Assembly: GCF_003946505.1 (NCBI RefSeq)
Contig: NZ_RHON01000001.1
Coordinates: 1-64,000, forward strand
Source of the DNA: Companilactobacillus mishanensis
GTDB lineage: Bacteria > Bacillota > Bacilli > Lactobacillales > Lactobacillaceae
Direction of reading: 5' to 3'
DNA length: 64,000 nt
Shown here: one piece after another, positions 1-9,033 of the stretch
How the letters are laid out: the number at the start of each line of letters is the position of its first letter
How positions within the stretch are numbered: the stretch's first letter is position 1
The notes under the pieces: model-generated
Seen by the model: only the letters and a program-made list of their open reading frames with translations
What the model was told of the DNA's origin: nothing
Database searches by the model: none
Translations under genes and position numbers: made by a program

Positions 1-61
1 CGTAAACTCAACGTTTACAGCCCTTTTATAAAAATGAAAATGTTATAAAATAGTTAAAATA

Positions 62-134
62 TCACCCGTATGGGAATCGAACCCATAACTCCACCTTGAG
101 AGGGTGGCGTCTTAAACCATTTGACCAACGGGCA
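62..134 (-). tRNA. tRNA-Glu, anticodon CUC
   Basis: Reading the minus strand gives a full cloverleaf: acceptor TGCCCGT/ACGGGTG, a D-arm GGTC...AGAC, an anticodon stem CCACC/GGTGG around the loop CTCTCAA, and a T-arm ATGGG-TTCGATT-CCCAT. The loop places CTC at positions 34-36, so it should read GAG (Glu). The body matches bacterial tRNA-Glu in the D-arm and T-arm. Oddities are a U1-G72 and a G2-U71 pair at the acceptor end and one extra base in the D-loop relative to common tRNA-Glu(UUC). It lies downstream of the two small membrane genes on the same strand. CCA is not encoded. Glu identity is fairly sure; function is less so because of the weak acceptor end. Confidence 0.8.
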
Positions 135-193
135 ATCAAACAATACTGGTATATTTTACCTTGACGATTGTCTGTCTGTCAATAAACTTTTAA

Positions 194-409
194 TCATTTT
201 TTTATTCTAATTATTAAAACCATTAAATAAATCAATATTACAACATAGACCAGTGTTACAATAACGCCGGCAATTGCGATGTACTCAAGTATTATCCAGT
301 GTGTTACAGATGTTGTAGCAAATAATAATATTGATAGAATTGCATACATCAAAACACTTCGAAGGGTATTTTTGAAGGATTCTTCCAATTTCTTTTGGTC
401 TTTATTCAT
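194..409 (-). CDS. Small two-TM membrane protein, unknown
   Basis: A 71-residue protein with a charged N-terminus (about residues 1-14) and two hydrophobic segments (about 18-37 and 43-68), ending in a basic RIKK tail. No family is recognised. Its ATG overlaps the stop of the upstream CPBP-protease gene in a TAATG arrangement, so the two are probably translationally coupled and may act together. It may be an accessory or substrate of the membrane protease, but that is inference from position only. Confidence 0.65.
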   Translation of the reverse strand: MNKDQKKLEESFKNTLRSVLMYAILSILLFATTSVTHWIILEYIAIAGVIVTLVYVVILIYLMVLIIRIKK

Positions 410-1083
410 TAGTATGGGATGACCATGGAAAGCACATTGTTTAGGAAGTGAACAGTAATGTTTGCTTTGATATTTTTAGTTTTGTAATAAACGAAGGCAA
501 TAATGATTCCCAAAAGTATTTTGGAAATCGCATATGCCCAGTCAGTATTTGCTGAAATTGGAGCATGGGCAAATCCGAAGACAATACCACTCAAAATGGC
601 CGAGATAACTTGATGATTTGGAAAGAACCAGTTCATGAAGATCCCTCTAAAAAGCAATTCTTCAAAAATGGGTGATATCACAATTATAGATAACATTAAG
701 ATTAGGATGTTATTGTTTCCCAATGTCATTAATGCGTCAGTGTTGGCATTGGAACTTTTGGCAAAACGCAAAGTGATGTAATTTATGGCAACAATCAAGA
801 CGATAGAAATTAATATAGTTATCCAGGTTTTTAACGTAAATTTTTTAGTAGGAAATTTCTGAGCTTTTCTGAAAACCAAGTAAAGGATTATTCCAGCTAT
901 GATCATTAATATGATCGACAAGTAGGGAGCCACTTTCATATAAGCTTGATAATTATTTCCAAGCTCTTTTTTGGTGACAACAAGAATGCTAAGTGGAAAT
1001 TGTTCTACTATAAATAGCAGAATAAAGGCTATAATGTACAATAGACTTTTAAATGGATTGAATTCATTATTTTTATTAGTCAA
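409..1083 (-). CDS. CPBP-family intramembrane metalloprotease
   Basis: A 224-residue polytopic membrane protein with the three CPBP (Abi/Rce1-like) motifs: EELLFRG at 141-147, FAHAP around His173, and HFLNN around His212. The paired glutamates and the histidines are the expected metal-site and catalytic residues. The gene starts with TTG, preceded at good spacing by AAGGTGG. Family members in lactic acid bacteria are often found near bacteriocin loci, where they are proposed to give self-immunity or process peptides, but no bacteriocin gene is seen here, so the substrate is unknown. It is divergent from the ABC exporter genes. Confidence 0.85.
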   Translation of the reverse strand: MTNKNNEFNPFKSLLYIIAFILLFIVEQFPLSILVVTKKELGNNYQAYMKVAPYLSIILMIIAGIILYLVFRKAQKFPTKKFTLKTWITILISIVLIVAINYITLRFAKSSNANTDALMTLGNNNILILMLSIIVISPIFEELLFRGIFMNWFFPNHQVISAILSGIVFGFAHAPISANTDWAYAISKILLGIIIAFVYYKTKNIKANITVHFLNNVLSMVIPY

Positions 1084-1183
1084 TGGAAGACCACCTTATT
1101 TTTATATATATCATAGAATTTTATCGCAATTAGTGATTTAATACTACAATGACTGTTCTGGTCAAGGAAAAGGGAGTGAAGGA

Positions 1184-2905
1184 ATGTTTAAAGTTGTTCG
1201 AGGGCGACTGAATATATGGCAAGTTGTAGGGTCAATATTGTTTATGATCGTACAAGTTGTTGCTTCATTATATTTGCCCAACATTACTGCTGACATTGTA
1301 AACAACGGTATTGCCAAAGGTCAAACTGGTTATATCGTTCAAGCTGGTATGAAGATGATCTTTGTATCGGTAATTACAGTGATTGCATCAATCTGTAATG
1401 TTTTTCTTGCATCTCAAGCATCACAAGGATTAGGTCGAAATCTTAGATCTGATTTATTTAGAAAGGTTCTATTTTTTACCCACGATGAGTTCGATAATTT
1501 CGACACTTCATCACTTACTACTAGAACTACCAATGATGTTATGCAGATCCAAAACGTTATTATCATGGTCTTGAGAATGATGATCATGGCACCAATTTTA
1601 CTAGTTGGTGCAAGTATAATGGCATATCAAAAGAATGCTGAAATGACGAAAATATTTATTGTTGTTATACCTGCTTTAGTTATCGTCGTCGGAATTGTTA
1701 TGTATTTTGCTGTTCCGTTGTTCAAAGCTATGCAGAAAAAGACTGATAGATTGAATCTGATCTTCCGTGAGGGACTAACTGGTGTTCGTGTTATCAGAGC
1801 CTTCAGACAAGATACTTTTGAACAAAACAGATTCAAAGATGCCAATGAAGATTACACACATAATGCTATCAAAGTTTATACAATTGTTGCTTTAATGGCA
1901 CCTTTTGTAACCTTGATCATGAGTGGTACGAATATTGGTATCACATGGTTGGGTGCACATTACATTGCCAATCAAACTATGCAAGTTGGTAACTTGATTG
2001 CTTTCATGACATACGCAATGCAGATTTTAATGAGTTTCATGATTTTGTCACTTATATTTGTTTTGATTCCTCGTGCTTCAGCTTCTGCTGCACGTATCAA
2101 CGAAGTTTTTGATACAGAGAGTCAAATCGATACAGTTGCAAAACCTGCCAAAATCAAAGATGAAGTTTCACTTGAATTCAATGATGTTAACTTTAGATAT
2201 TTAGGTGCGGAAAGACTTGCTTTGTCTAATATCAATTTTAAAGTTGATAGCGGTCAAACATTAGCAATCATTGGTGGTACTGGATCAGGTAAGACTACTA
2301 TGATCAATTTGATACCACGATTCTATGATTCAGAGACTGGTGTCGTAAGTCTAAATGGCACTGATGTCAAAGCACTTAACTCTGCTGATATCAACGAACA
2401 AGTTGCTATGGTTCCTCAAAAAGCAGTCTTGTTCAAAGGTACTATCAAGTCAAATATGCTTTATGGTAAAGCAGATGCGACTGATGATGAGATTTGGCAC
2501 GCATTAGAAGTTGCTCAAGCTGCTGAGTTTGTTAAAGAACTTGATGGTCAGTTGGATGCTGTTGTTGAACAAGGAGGAGATAACTTCTCAGGTGGTCAAA
2601 AACAACGTCTTGCTATTGCTAGAGCATTGGTTAAAGATGCATCGATCTATGTGTTTGATGATTCGTTCTCAGCACTTGATTTCAAGACTGATTTGAATCT
2701 TCGTACTGCTCTAAAAGCTGACGAAAAGATTCAACAAAGTGTTGTCGTGATCGTTGGTCAACGTATCTCAACAGTTGCTGATGCTGATCAAATCGTGGTC
2801 CTTGATAACGGTAAGATGGTCGGTTTAGGTACTCACGAAGAATTGAAAGAAAATAATAAGACTTATCAAGAAATTATCGAGTCTCAGATCAAGGAGGCAA
2901 AATAA
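1184..2905 (+). CDS. ABC exporter half-transporter, degenerate ATP site subunit (LmrC/BmrC-like)
   Basis: A 573-residue fusion of a six-helix exporter domain (about 1-310) and an ATPase domain. Walker A GGTGSGKTT begins near 364 and the signature FSGGQKQR near 468. The residue after the Walker B aspartate is Asp493, not the catalytic Glu, and the switch histidine is replaced by Gln526. These two changes mark the degenerate site of heterodimeric multidrug exporters such as LmrCD, BmrCD and TM287/288. The stop overlaps the start of the next gene, which carries the matching canonical residues. Substrate unknown; drug or lipid export is inferred from the family. No local regulator gene is present. 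Confidence 0.9.
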   Translation: MFKVVRGRLNIWQVVGSILFMIVQVVASLYLPNITADIVNNGIAKGQTGYIVQAGMKMIFVSVITVIASICNVFLASQASQGLGRNLRSDLFRKVLFFTHDEFDNFDTSSLTTRTTNDVMQIQNVIIMVLRMMIMAPILLVGASIMAYQKNAEMTKIFIVVIPALVIVVGIVMYFAVPLFKAMQKKTDRLNLIFREGLTGVRVIRAFRQDTFEQNRFKDANEDYTHNAIKVYTIVALMAPFVTLIMSGTNIGITWLGAHYIANQTMQVGNLIAFMTYAMQILMSFMILSLIFVLIPRASASAARINEVFDTESQIDTVAKPAKIKDEVSLEFNDVNFRYLGAERLALSNINFKVDSGQTLAIIGGTGSGKTTMINLIPRFYDSETGVVSLNGTDVKALNSADINEQVAMVPQKAVLFKGTIKSNMLYGKADATDDEIWHALEVAQAAEFVKELDGQLDAVVEQGGDNFSGGQKQRLAIARALVKDASIYVFDDSFSALDFKTDLNLRTALKADEKIQQSVVVIVGQRISTVADADQIVVLDNGKMVGLGTHEELKENNKTYQEIIESQIKEAK

Positions 2906-4794
2906 TGGCTAAAGAAAAAGATACTTCAACTACTAATTCTGGACCAGGTCCACAAGGACATCATGGCCCAGGCCCAGCTGGTCCAAAACCTGCTAAGCCA
3001 AAGAACTTTTGGAAAACGGTTGGAAGATTAGCCAAGTACATGTCTGTTTATATTTGGGGACTGATTGCTGTTGTTGTTTTGGCAGTATTGTCTTCAGTAT
3101 TCCAAGTTATGACTCCTAAAGTACTGGGACAAGCTACCACAGAAATATACAAGGGATTTATGACTGGTGTTGCTCAACAAAAAGCCGGTATCAAAGTTGA
3201 TCAATTTCCAATAGATTTCACAAAAATCGAACAAATTATTTTAATTGTGTTCTTGATGTACCTTGCTTCCGGTTTATTTAGTTTTATCCAACAATTCGTT
3301 ATGACTCGAATCTCACAACGGACTGTTTATAAATTGAGACGTGACTTAAAAGGTAAGATGAGACGTTTGCCAATCAGCTATTATGATGAACATTCAAACG
3401 GTGATATCATGTCTCGTGCCATAAATGATATGGATAACATCGCTGGTACATTGCAACAGAGTTTGACTCAACTGGTAACAAGTACAGTGACGTTCATTGG
3501 TGTTTTGTGGATGATGTTCACGATCAGTTGGCAATTAACTCTGATTGCTCTGGCAACTATTCCTTTGAGTTTGGTAGTTGTTGGATTCATTGTTCCAAGC
3601 TCACAAAAATTCTTTGCTGCCCAGCAAAAATCACTTGGTTTATTGAACAACCAAGTTGAAGAAAATTATGCTGGACACGTGGTCGTTAAGAGTTTCAACC
3701 ATGAAAAAGAAGCTATCGGTAAGTTTGATGAAGAGAATGCTACTTTGTACAAAGCTTCATGGAAAGCTCAGATGATTTCTGGTATTATCATGCCTTTGAT
3801 GACACTTATCAATAACCTTGGTTATGTTTTCGTAGCCATGGTCGGTGGTATTCAAGTTGCCAATGGTAGTGTTTCTCTTGGTAATATCCAAGCTTTCTTA
3901 CAGTACATGAATCAATTCTCTCAACCAATTACGCAGTTAGCTAACTTGGCCAATACTATCCAAGCTACTGTAGCTTCAGCTGAACGTATTTTTGAAGTTA
4001 TCGATGAACCAGAAATGGATAATTCAGCTGTCGATGTTCCAGATATTCAAACTGATAAGAAAGTTATTTTGGATCATATGGACTTCGGATATGCTGACAA
4101 GCCATTGTTGATGAAAGATTATAATCTGGAAGTCAAACCTGGTGAGATGGTTGCTATTGTTGGTCCTACCGGTGCCGGAAAGACAACTATCATCAATTTA
4201 CTGGAACGCTTTTATGATGTTAAGGGTGGTTCCATCAAATTGGATGGTAAGGATATCCGTAATATGAGTCGTGAAGATGTCAGAAGTCACTATGCAATGG
4301 TTCTTCAGGACACATGGCTGTTCACCGGAACTATTTATGACAACTTGAAATATAGTAATCAGGATGCTTCTAAAGACGAAGTTATCGCTGCTGCGAAAGC
4401 TGCTCACGTTGATGCCTTCGTTCGTCAATTGCCAGATGGATACGACACTGTCTTGAATGAGGAAGCTTCAAATATTTCTCAAGGACAACGTCAGTTGATC
4501 ACAATTGCACGTGCCTTTGTGGCTGATCCAGAAATCTTGATTCTTGATGAAGCAACTTCATCTGTTGATACAAGAACTGAATTGCATATTCAACATGCGA
4601 TGGAACGTCTATTGAAGAACAGAACAAGTTTCGTTGTTGCTCACAGACTTTCAACTATTCAAGATGCTGATAAGATCATTGTTATGAATGAGGGCTCTAT
4701 CGTTGAGACTGGAAATCATGATGAACTTATGGCACAAAATGGATTCTATGCAGACCTTTACAATAGTCAGTTTGCTGGAAACGTTGCTATTTAA
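2905..4794 (+). CDS. ABC exporter half-transporter, catalytic subunit (LmrD/BmrD-like)
   Basis: A 629-residue partner of the preceding protein. It opens with a Gly/Pro/His-rich cytosolic tail (about residues 8-35), followed by the exporter domain and the ATPase domain. Walker A GPTGAGKTT starts at 420, Walker B has Asp548-Glu549 (canonical catalytic Glu) and the switch is His580. Its signature is NISQGQ (523-528) rather than LSGGQ, which fits, because this loop would complete the degenerate site of the partner. The ATG overlaps the upstream stop, so the pair is translationally coupled. The family exports drugs or lipids; the substrate here is not known. Confidence 0.9.
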   Translation: MAKEKDTSTTNSGPGPQGHHGPGPAGPKPAKPKNFWKTVGRLAKYMSVYIWGLIAVVVLAVLSSVFQVMTPKVLGQATTEIYKGFMTGVAQQKAGIKVDQFPIDFTKIEQIILIVFLMYLASGLFSFIQQFVMTRISQRTVYKLRRDLKGKMRRLPISYYDEHSNGDIMSRAINDMDNIAGTLQQSLTQLVTSTVTFIGVLWMMFTISWQLTLIALATIPLSLVVVGFIVPSSQKFFAAQQKSLGLLNNQVEENYAGHVVVKSFNHEKEAIGKFDEENATLYKASWKAQMISGIIMPLMTLINNLGYVFVAMVGGIQVANGSVSLGNIQAFLQYMNQFSQPITQLANLANTIQATVASAERIFEVIDEPEMDNSAVDVPDIQTDKKVILDHMDFGYADKPLLMKDYNLEVKPGEMVAIVGPTGAGKTTIINLLERFYDVKGGSIKLDGKDIRNMSREDVRSHYAMVLQDTWLFTGTIYDNLKYSNQDASKDEVIAAAKAAHVDAFVRQLPDGYDTVLNEEASNISQGQRQLITIARAFVADPEILILDEATSSVDTRTELHIQHAMERLLKNRTSFVVAHRLSTIQDADKIIVMNEGSIVETGNHDELMAQNGFYADLYNSQFAGNVAI

Positions 4795-4810
4795 ACAAAT
4801 TTGGTATAAT
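4784..4810 (+). promoter_or_regulatory. Extended -10 promoter for the serine hydrolase gene
   Basis: TTGGTATAAT contains a perfect TGnTATAAT extended -10 (TATAAT at 4805-4810) with a poor -35 (TTGCTA, 15 bp upstream). The predicted start, near 4817, lies inside the terminator hairpin of the preceding operon. Confidence 0.55.
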
Positions 4811-4811
4811 A

Positions 4812-4838
4812 AAAGACATGCAAAGCATGTCTTTTTTG
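4812..4838 (+). terminator. Intrinsic terminator of the ABC exporter operon
   Basis: A 10-bp perfect stem (AAAGACATGC / GCATGTCTTT) with an AAA loop, followed by a T-run. It lies between the exporter operon and the next gene, and overlaps the start point predicted for the next gene's promoter. Confidence 0.85.
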
Positions 4839-4851
4839 TTTGGAGATAATT

Positions 4852-5823
4852 ATGAAGAAATTTTTGGAAACAGAAGCTCAAATAATAGATTTAGTTAATA
4901 AGCAAGTTGTGCCTGGTGTCAGTTATGGATTTATCAGTGGCTCAAAATCTGAAATTCACGTACTTGGCAAGAAATCATGGCAACCCGAAATTACGCCTTT
5001 ATCACAGGGTGACCAATATGATTTGGCGTCGCTAACCAAAGTTATGGGAACCGTACCTTTAATAATTCAATTGATCAAAGAAGGTAAGATCGGATTACAC
5101 GATCCGATCCATAATTATTTACCGGGCTTCAAAGATAGTCGAGTAGAGATCTTTCATCTGTTGACTCACACTTCTGGGATTGCAGGATACATTCCTGATC
5201 GTGATAGCTTGTCAGCAGACCAATTGATTGATGCTCTGTTAAAATTACCGGTAACTGAAAATTTCGATAAAAAAGTTGTCTATACAGACACTGGCTTGAT
5301 TTTTTTAGGTTTGATAATTGAACAATTCTATCGACAACCAGTTCAAAAAGTTATCGAAAACACTGTTTTAAAGAAATTGAATCTCAACGATACTACATTT
5401 GAGCCTCAAATTGGTCGTTGTGTGCCCACGTACAGAGTTGATGGAAGATATCTTATTGGTATACCAAATGATCCGAAAGCTCGTCAGTTGGGCTTACGTT
5501 GTGGTTCAGCAGGGATGTTTTCCACTATTGATGATGTTATGAAATTCACTCAAATAATGTTGGAGCCTGATAATAAAAATTTGTATCATAATTATACGCA
5601 TCTTGATCCAGGTAGATCTTTGGGATGGGACATAAAACCTGAGGGATCTGGTCATGTACTTTTTCATACAGGTTATACAGGTCATTTTATTGCCGTTGAT
5701 TATGAAACTCAAAATGCGATGGTAGTTCTGACTAATCGAGTTCATCCAGTTGAGCATAATGAGTTGTTTTTAAGACGCAGAGACAATATTCTTCAGGATT
5801 TTTTGAATGAAGACAAAAAATAA
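4852..5823 (+). CDS. Serine hydrolase, beta-lactamase class C / PBP-like
   Basis: A 323-residue protein with the serine-hydrolase triad of the AmpC/esterase-like family: SLTK (60-63; Ser60 nucleophile, Lys63), YTD (144-146, in place of YxN) and HTG (272-274, in place of KTG). I chose the ATG preceded at 6 nt by TGGAG. An in-frame TTG four codons earlier overlaps that ribosome site. No signal peptide is visible, so the protein is probably cytoplasmic. Such proteins act as esterases, D-aminopeptidases or peptidoglycan-related hydrolases; true beta-lactamase activity is not implied. It has its own promoter and faces murT. Confidence 0.82.
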   Translation: MKKFLETEAQIIDLVNKQVVPGVSYGFISGSKSEIHVLGKKSWQPEITPLSQGDQYDLASLTKVMGTVPLIIQLIKEGKIGLHDPIHNYLPGFKDSRVEIFHLLTHTSGIAGYIPDRDSLSADQLIDALLKLPVTENFDKKVVYTDTGLIFLGLIIEQFYRQPVQKVIENTVLKKLNLNDTTFEPQIGRCVPTYRVDGRYLIGIPNDPKARQLGLRCGSAGMFSTIDDVMKFTQIMLEPDNKNLYHNYTHLDPGRSLGWDIKPEGSGHVLFHTGYTGHFIAVDYETQNAMVVLTNRVHPVEHNELFLRRRDNILQDFLNEDKK

Positions 5824-5847
5824 GAAGCCAGTTGGCTTCTTATTTTT
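5822..5847. terminator. Bidirectional terminator between serine hydrolase gene and murT
   Basis: Stem AAGAAGCCA / TGGCTTCTT with a very short loop, a T-run on the plus side and an A-run before it that gives a U-run on the minus strand. It serves the two convergent genes and overlaps the murT stop codon. Confidence 0.85.
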
Positions 5848-7189
5848 TCTTTGTTTTAATATAGCCTTGATCACTTAAAGTCCGACGTAATGACATCATA
5901 GCTGTATATGTTGCTAAAACATATAACTTCTTTGTCGGAACATTTGGGATTTCTTTGACGAAATCTTCGATTTCAACAGTTTGACGGTTCTTATTCATAT
6001 CGAGTCCGGCAATTTTGAAGCGATAGGTAACATCCTTTAATCGTTTTCCACCAGTGATCACCAGTGGGATCTTATCATAATCGAAATCTTCAAAGTTAGC
6101 GTCCCAGATCCAACTGGTATCAATACCATCTGCATAGTTAGCATTCAATAGAAATGCCAACGAGTAATCTGAATCATCACTCAAAATTGTTTCGATGACT
6201 TGATTTAGTCCAACTGGATTTTTGACTAAGATAATATTTACATCTTTTTCACCGACACGGATGGTTTCTTGACGACCAAAGACTTTCTCATCATAAGAGA
6301 AGGCTTTAGATATCTGTTTTTGGCTGATTCCAAGTTCAGATGCGACAGCGTAAGCGGCTAGTGCGTTATACACGTTATATTTTCCACCGATATTCATCTC
6401 AAATTGATTGCCATCGATTTCAAATTTGGTTTTGTTAGGTAGTAGCATACTAATGTCGGTAACTTCGTAGTCAAGTTTATTACGTTCGAATCCACAGTTT
6501 GGACAGAAATAGCTTCCCAAGTTGGCATACGAAATATTGTGATAATGCAGAATGTGGTTACATTTAGGACATAACACTCCATCAGTATTCGTTGGAGCCT
6601 TGATATCAGTATTTTCAAATCCTTTGTCTGAGAATCCATAGTAGACGATTTTGTTTGGTAATTCTTTAGAAGAGAAGATTGCGGCATCGCCATTAGCTAT
6701 GATCGTAGCTTCAGGGGCCAACTTGATACCATTAAGGATTTTTTGATAAGTAGTGTAGATTTCACCATATCGGTCCATTTGGTCTCTAAAAATATTAGTG
6801 AGCACGAAATACTTAGGCTTAATATATCTACAAATAATTTCAACGTTTGCCTCATCGACTTCTAAGACGGCTAATGGTTTGTCGCTCTTTTTACGATGAG
6901 TGATGAAACTAGTAACGATACCTTGGATCATGTTAGAACCAGTTGGGTTTGTTAATACATCATCGTATTTTTGAACTAACATCTTGTTGATCAATGATGT
7001 AGTTAATGTCTTACCGTTAGTTCCAGTCACGATTATCAAATCGTAATTTTTCCCGAGACTTCCTAAAATATCGGGGTCGATCTTGTAAGCAATTTTTCCA
7101 GGATAGGAAGAACCACCATTGAAGAAATTACTAAGTACAAAATATGAAGCTTTTCCTGTAAGTGTTGCAAAACTTGATTTAAGTGTCAT
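5840..7189 (-). CDS. murT: Lipid II isoglutaminyl synthase subunit MurT
   Basis: A 449-residue Mur-ligase-type protein with P-loop TGTNGKT (55-61), a four-cysteine zinc ribbon inserted in the central domain (Cys207, Cys210, Cys229, Cys232) and a C-terminal DUF1727 region. In Firmicutes MurT works with the glutaminase GatD to amidate the D-Glu of lipid II to D-isoGln; MurT activates the glutamate with ATP. In staphylococci and streptococci gatD follows murT directly. Here the gene is followed at once by a bidirectional terminator and a convergent gene, and preceded by divergent tdk, so gatD must lie elsewhere if present. Identification as MurT rests on the zinc ribbon and overall architecture. 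Confidence 0.9.
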   Translation of the reverse strand: MTLKSSFATLTGKASYFVLSNFFNGGSSYPGKIAYKIDPDILGSLGKNYDLIIVTGTNGKTLTTSLINKMLVQKYDDVLTNPTGSNMIQGIVTSFITHRKKSDKPLAVLEVDEANVEIICRYIKPKYFVLTNIFRDQMDRYGEIYTTYQKILNGIKLAPEATIIANGDAAIFSSKELPNKIVYYGFSDKGFENTDIKAPTNTDGVLCPKCNHILHYHNISYANLGSYFCPNCGFERNKLDYEVTDISMLLPNKTKFEIDGNQFEMNIGGKYNVYNALAAYAVASELGISQKQISKAFSYDEKVFGRQETIRVGEKDVNIILVKNPVGLNQVIETILSDDSDYSLAFLLNANYADGIDTSWIWDANFEDFDYDKIPLVITGGKRLKDVTYRFKIAGLDMNKNRQTVEIEDFVKEIPNVPTKKLYVLATYTAMMSLRRTLSDQGYIKTKKK

Positions 7190-7339
7190 TCTAAAACCTC
7201 AATTTGTTTAATTAAAAATATATTATCATACCTATTTTGTATTTTATTCAATTTTGTTTGAATTTAGACAATGTTTAATGTGTCAATTCATCATGGTTTT
7301 GGGTATAATTTTCAAGGATATAATTTTGGAGGCGGAAAT

Positions 7340-7921
7340 TTGGCTCAACTATTTTTTAAATTTGGTGCAATGAACAGTGGCAAATCAATTGAAATATTGA
7401 AGGTTGCTCATAATTACAAAGAACAAGGAAAGTCAGTGATCTTGATGACTAGCGTTTTGGATACTAGATCCGGCACTGGCAAAATCTCCAGCCGAATTGG
7501 ACTCGAGGCAGATGCAATTGCCTTAAAACATGATTCTGATGTTTATGATATCGTTAAAACAAAGAATACCGACGCTGCTTGTGTTTTGATCGATGAATGT
7601 GAATTCATGACAAAAGAACAAGTTATTCAAGCAACTCAAGTTGTAGATAAACTTGGAATTCCGGTAATGGCATTCGGTTTGAAAAATGATTTTCGCAATG
7701 AATTATTTGAAGGTTCTAAATATCTGTTATTATATGCAGATAAGCTAGAAGAGATGAAAACAATCTGCTGGTTCTGTAAGAAAAAGGCTACAATGAATAT
7801 GCGTATGTCTGATGGTAAGCCAGTGTATGAAGGCGACCAAATAGCAATTGGTGGAAACGAAATGTACTATCCAGTATGTCGTCGTCACTACAATAATCCT
7901 CCAATGTTAAAAGATGAATAG
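7340..7921 (+). CDS. tdk: Thymidine kinase
   Basis: A 193-residue type II thymidine kinase that phosphorylates thymidine to dTMP in salvage. The start is a TTG giving [16 protein letters not shown], preceded by GGAGGCGG. An upstream in-frame ATG would add 23 residues with no family match. The P-loop GAMNSGKS is at 9-16, the DECEF segment gives Walker B, and a C-terminal zinc site uses CWFC plus the Cys and His of CRRH. Two TATAAT hexamers lie just upstream (7304 and 7319), though without clear -35 boxes. prfA follows after 14 bp, an order also known in other Firmicutes. Confidence 0.95.
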   Translation: MAQLFFKFGAMNSGKSIEILKVAHNYKEQGKSVILMTSVLDTRSGTGKISSRIGLEADAIALKHDSDVYDIVKTKNTDAACVLIDECEFMTKEQVIQATQVVDKLGIPVMAFGLKNDFRNELFEGSKYLLLYADKLEEMKTICWFCKKKATMNMRMSDGKPVYEGDQIAIGGNEMYYPVCRRHYNNPPMLKDE

Positions 7922-7935
7922 AAAGGATTCTTAAA

Positions 7936-9033
7936 TTGGATAAAATTTTTGATCAATTAGAATCACTCATCGATAGATACAACGAATTACAAGAGTTAAT
8001 GAGTGATCCAGAAGTTATTAATGACACAAAACGTTATATGAAGCTTTCTAAAGAAGAAGCTGATATGCGTGATGTTGTTGCTGCATTTAAGAAATATAAA
8101 GAGTTAAAACAAAGTATCAGTGATAGTGATGAGATTTTGCGTGAAACCGATGATGCAGAAATGCAAGCAATGGCTAAAGATGAATTGAACTCATCAAAAG
8201 AAGAACTTGAAAAGGTTGAACACGAAATCACACTGTTGATGTTACCAAAGGACCCTAATGATGATAAAAATATTATCATGGAGATCCGTGGAGCTGCTGG
8301 TGGTGATGAAGCCAGTTTGTTTGCTGCTGACTTATTGAGCATGTACAGCAAATATGCTGAAAAACAAGGTTGGACCTTTGAGATCATCGATGAAAATGCT
8401 ACCGAAGTTGGTGGTTACAAAGATGTCGCTGTAATGATCACAGGAAACCGTGTTTACTCAAAACTCAAGTATGAGAATGGTGCACACCGTGTTCAAAGAA
8501 TTCCTGCAACTGAATCAGCTGGACGTGTTCATACATCTACAGCTACCGTTGCAATCATGCCAGAATATGATGAAGTTGATGTTGATATTGATCCTAAAGA
8601 TATTCGTACCGATGTTTATCGTTCATCCGGTGCTGGTGGTCAGCATATCAATAAAACATCTTCAGCTGTTCGTATGACCCATTTACCTACAGGTATCGTT
8701 GTTGCCATGCAAGACCAACGTTCACAGCAACAAAACCGTGAGAAAGCTATGCAAATTTTGCGTTCACGTGTTTATGATTACTATGAATCAGAAAACCAAA
8801 GTGAATATGATGAAAAACGTAAATCTGCCGTTGGTACTGGTGATCGTTCTGAACGCATTCGTACATATAATTATCCACAAAACCGTGTTACTGATCATAG
8901 AATTGGACTTTCTCTCAACAAACTTGATCGTATTATGAATGGTGACCTCGATGAAATTATCGATGCATTAGTTGTGTTTGATCAAACTCAAAAATTGGAG
9001 CAAATTCAAAGTGGAGAGACTAAGTTATTCTAA
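7936..9033 (+). CDS. prfA: Peptide chain release factor 1
   Basis: A 365-residue class I release factor for UAA and UAG. It has the codon-recognition tripeptide Pro190-Ala-Thr (RF1 type; RF2 would have SPF) and the catalytic GGQ at 234-236, whose Gln is methylated by the product of the next gene. It starts with TTG preceded by GAAAGGA. The 3' end overlaps prmC by 23 bp, and a terminator-like hairpin begins in its stop codon. Confidence 0.97.
   Translation: MDKIFDQLESLIDRYNELQELMSDPEVINDTKRYMKLSKEEADMRDVVAAFKKYKELKQSISDSDEILRETDDAEMQAMAKDELNSSKEELEKVEHEITLLMLPKDPNDDKNIIMEIRGAAGGDEASLFAADLLSMYSKYAEKQGWTFEIIDENATEVGGYKDVAVMITGNRVYSKLKYENGAHRVQRIPATESAGRVHTSTATVAIMPEYDEVDVDIDPKDIRTDVYRSSGAGGQHINKTSSAVRMTHLPTGIVVAMQDQRSQQQNREKAMQILRSRVYDYYESENQSEYDEKRKSAVGTGDRSERIRTYNYPQNRVTDHRIGLSLNKLDRIMNGDLDEIIDALVVFDQTQKLEQIQSGETKLF

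Noticed and set aside
1..60. Inverted repeat GTAAAC...GTTTAC near the left edge as a terminator
   Set aside because: It is short, lacks an adjacent T-run on either strand, and its upstream context is outside the window.
7271..7339. Longer tdk reading from an upstream ATG
   Set aside because: It adds 23 residues without family match and runs through the GGAGGCGG ribosome site.
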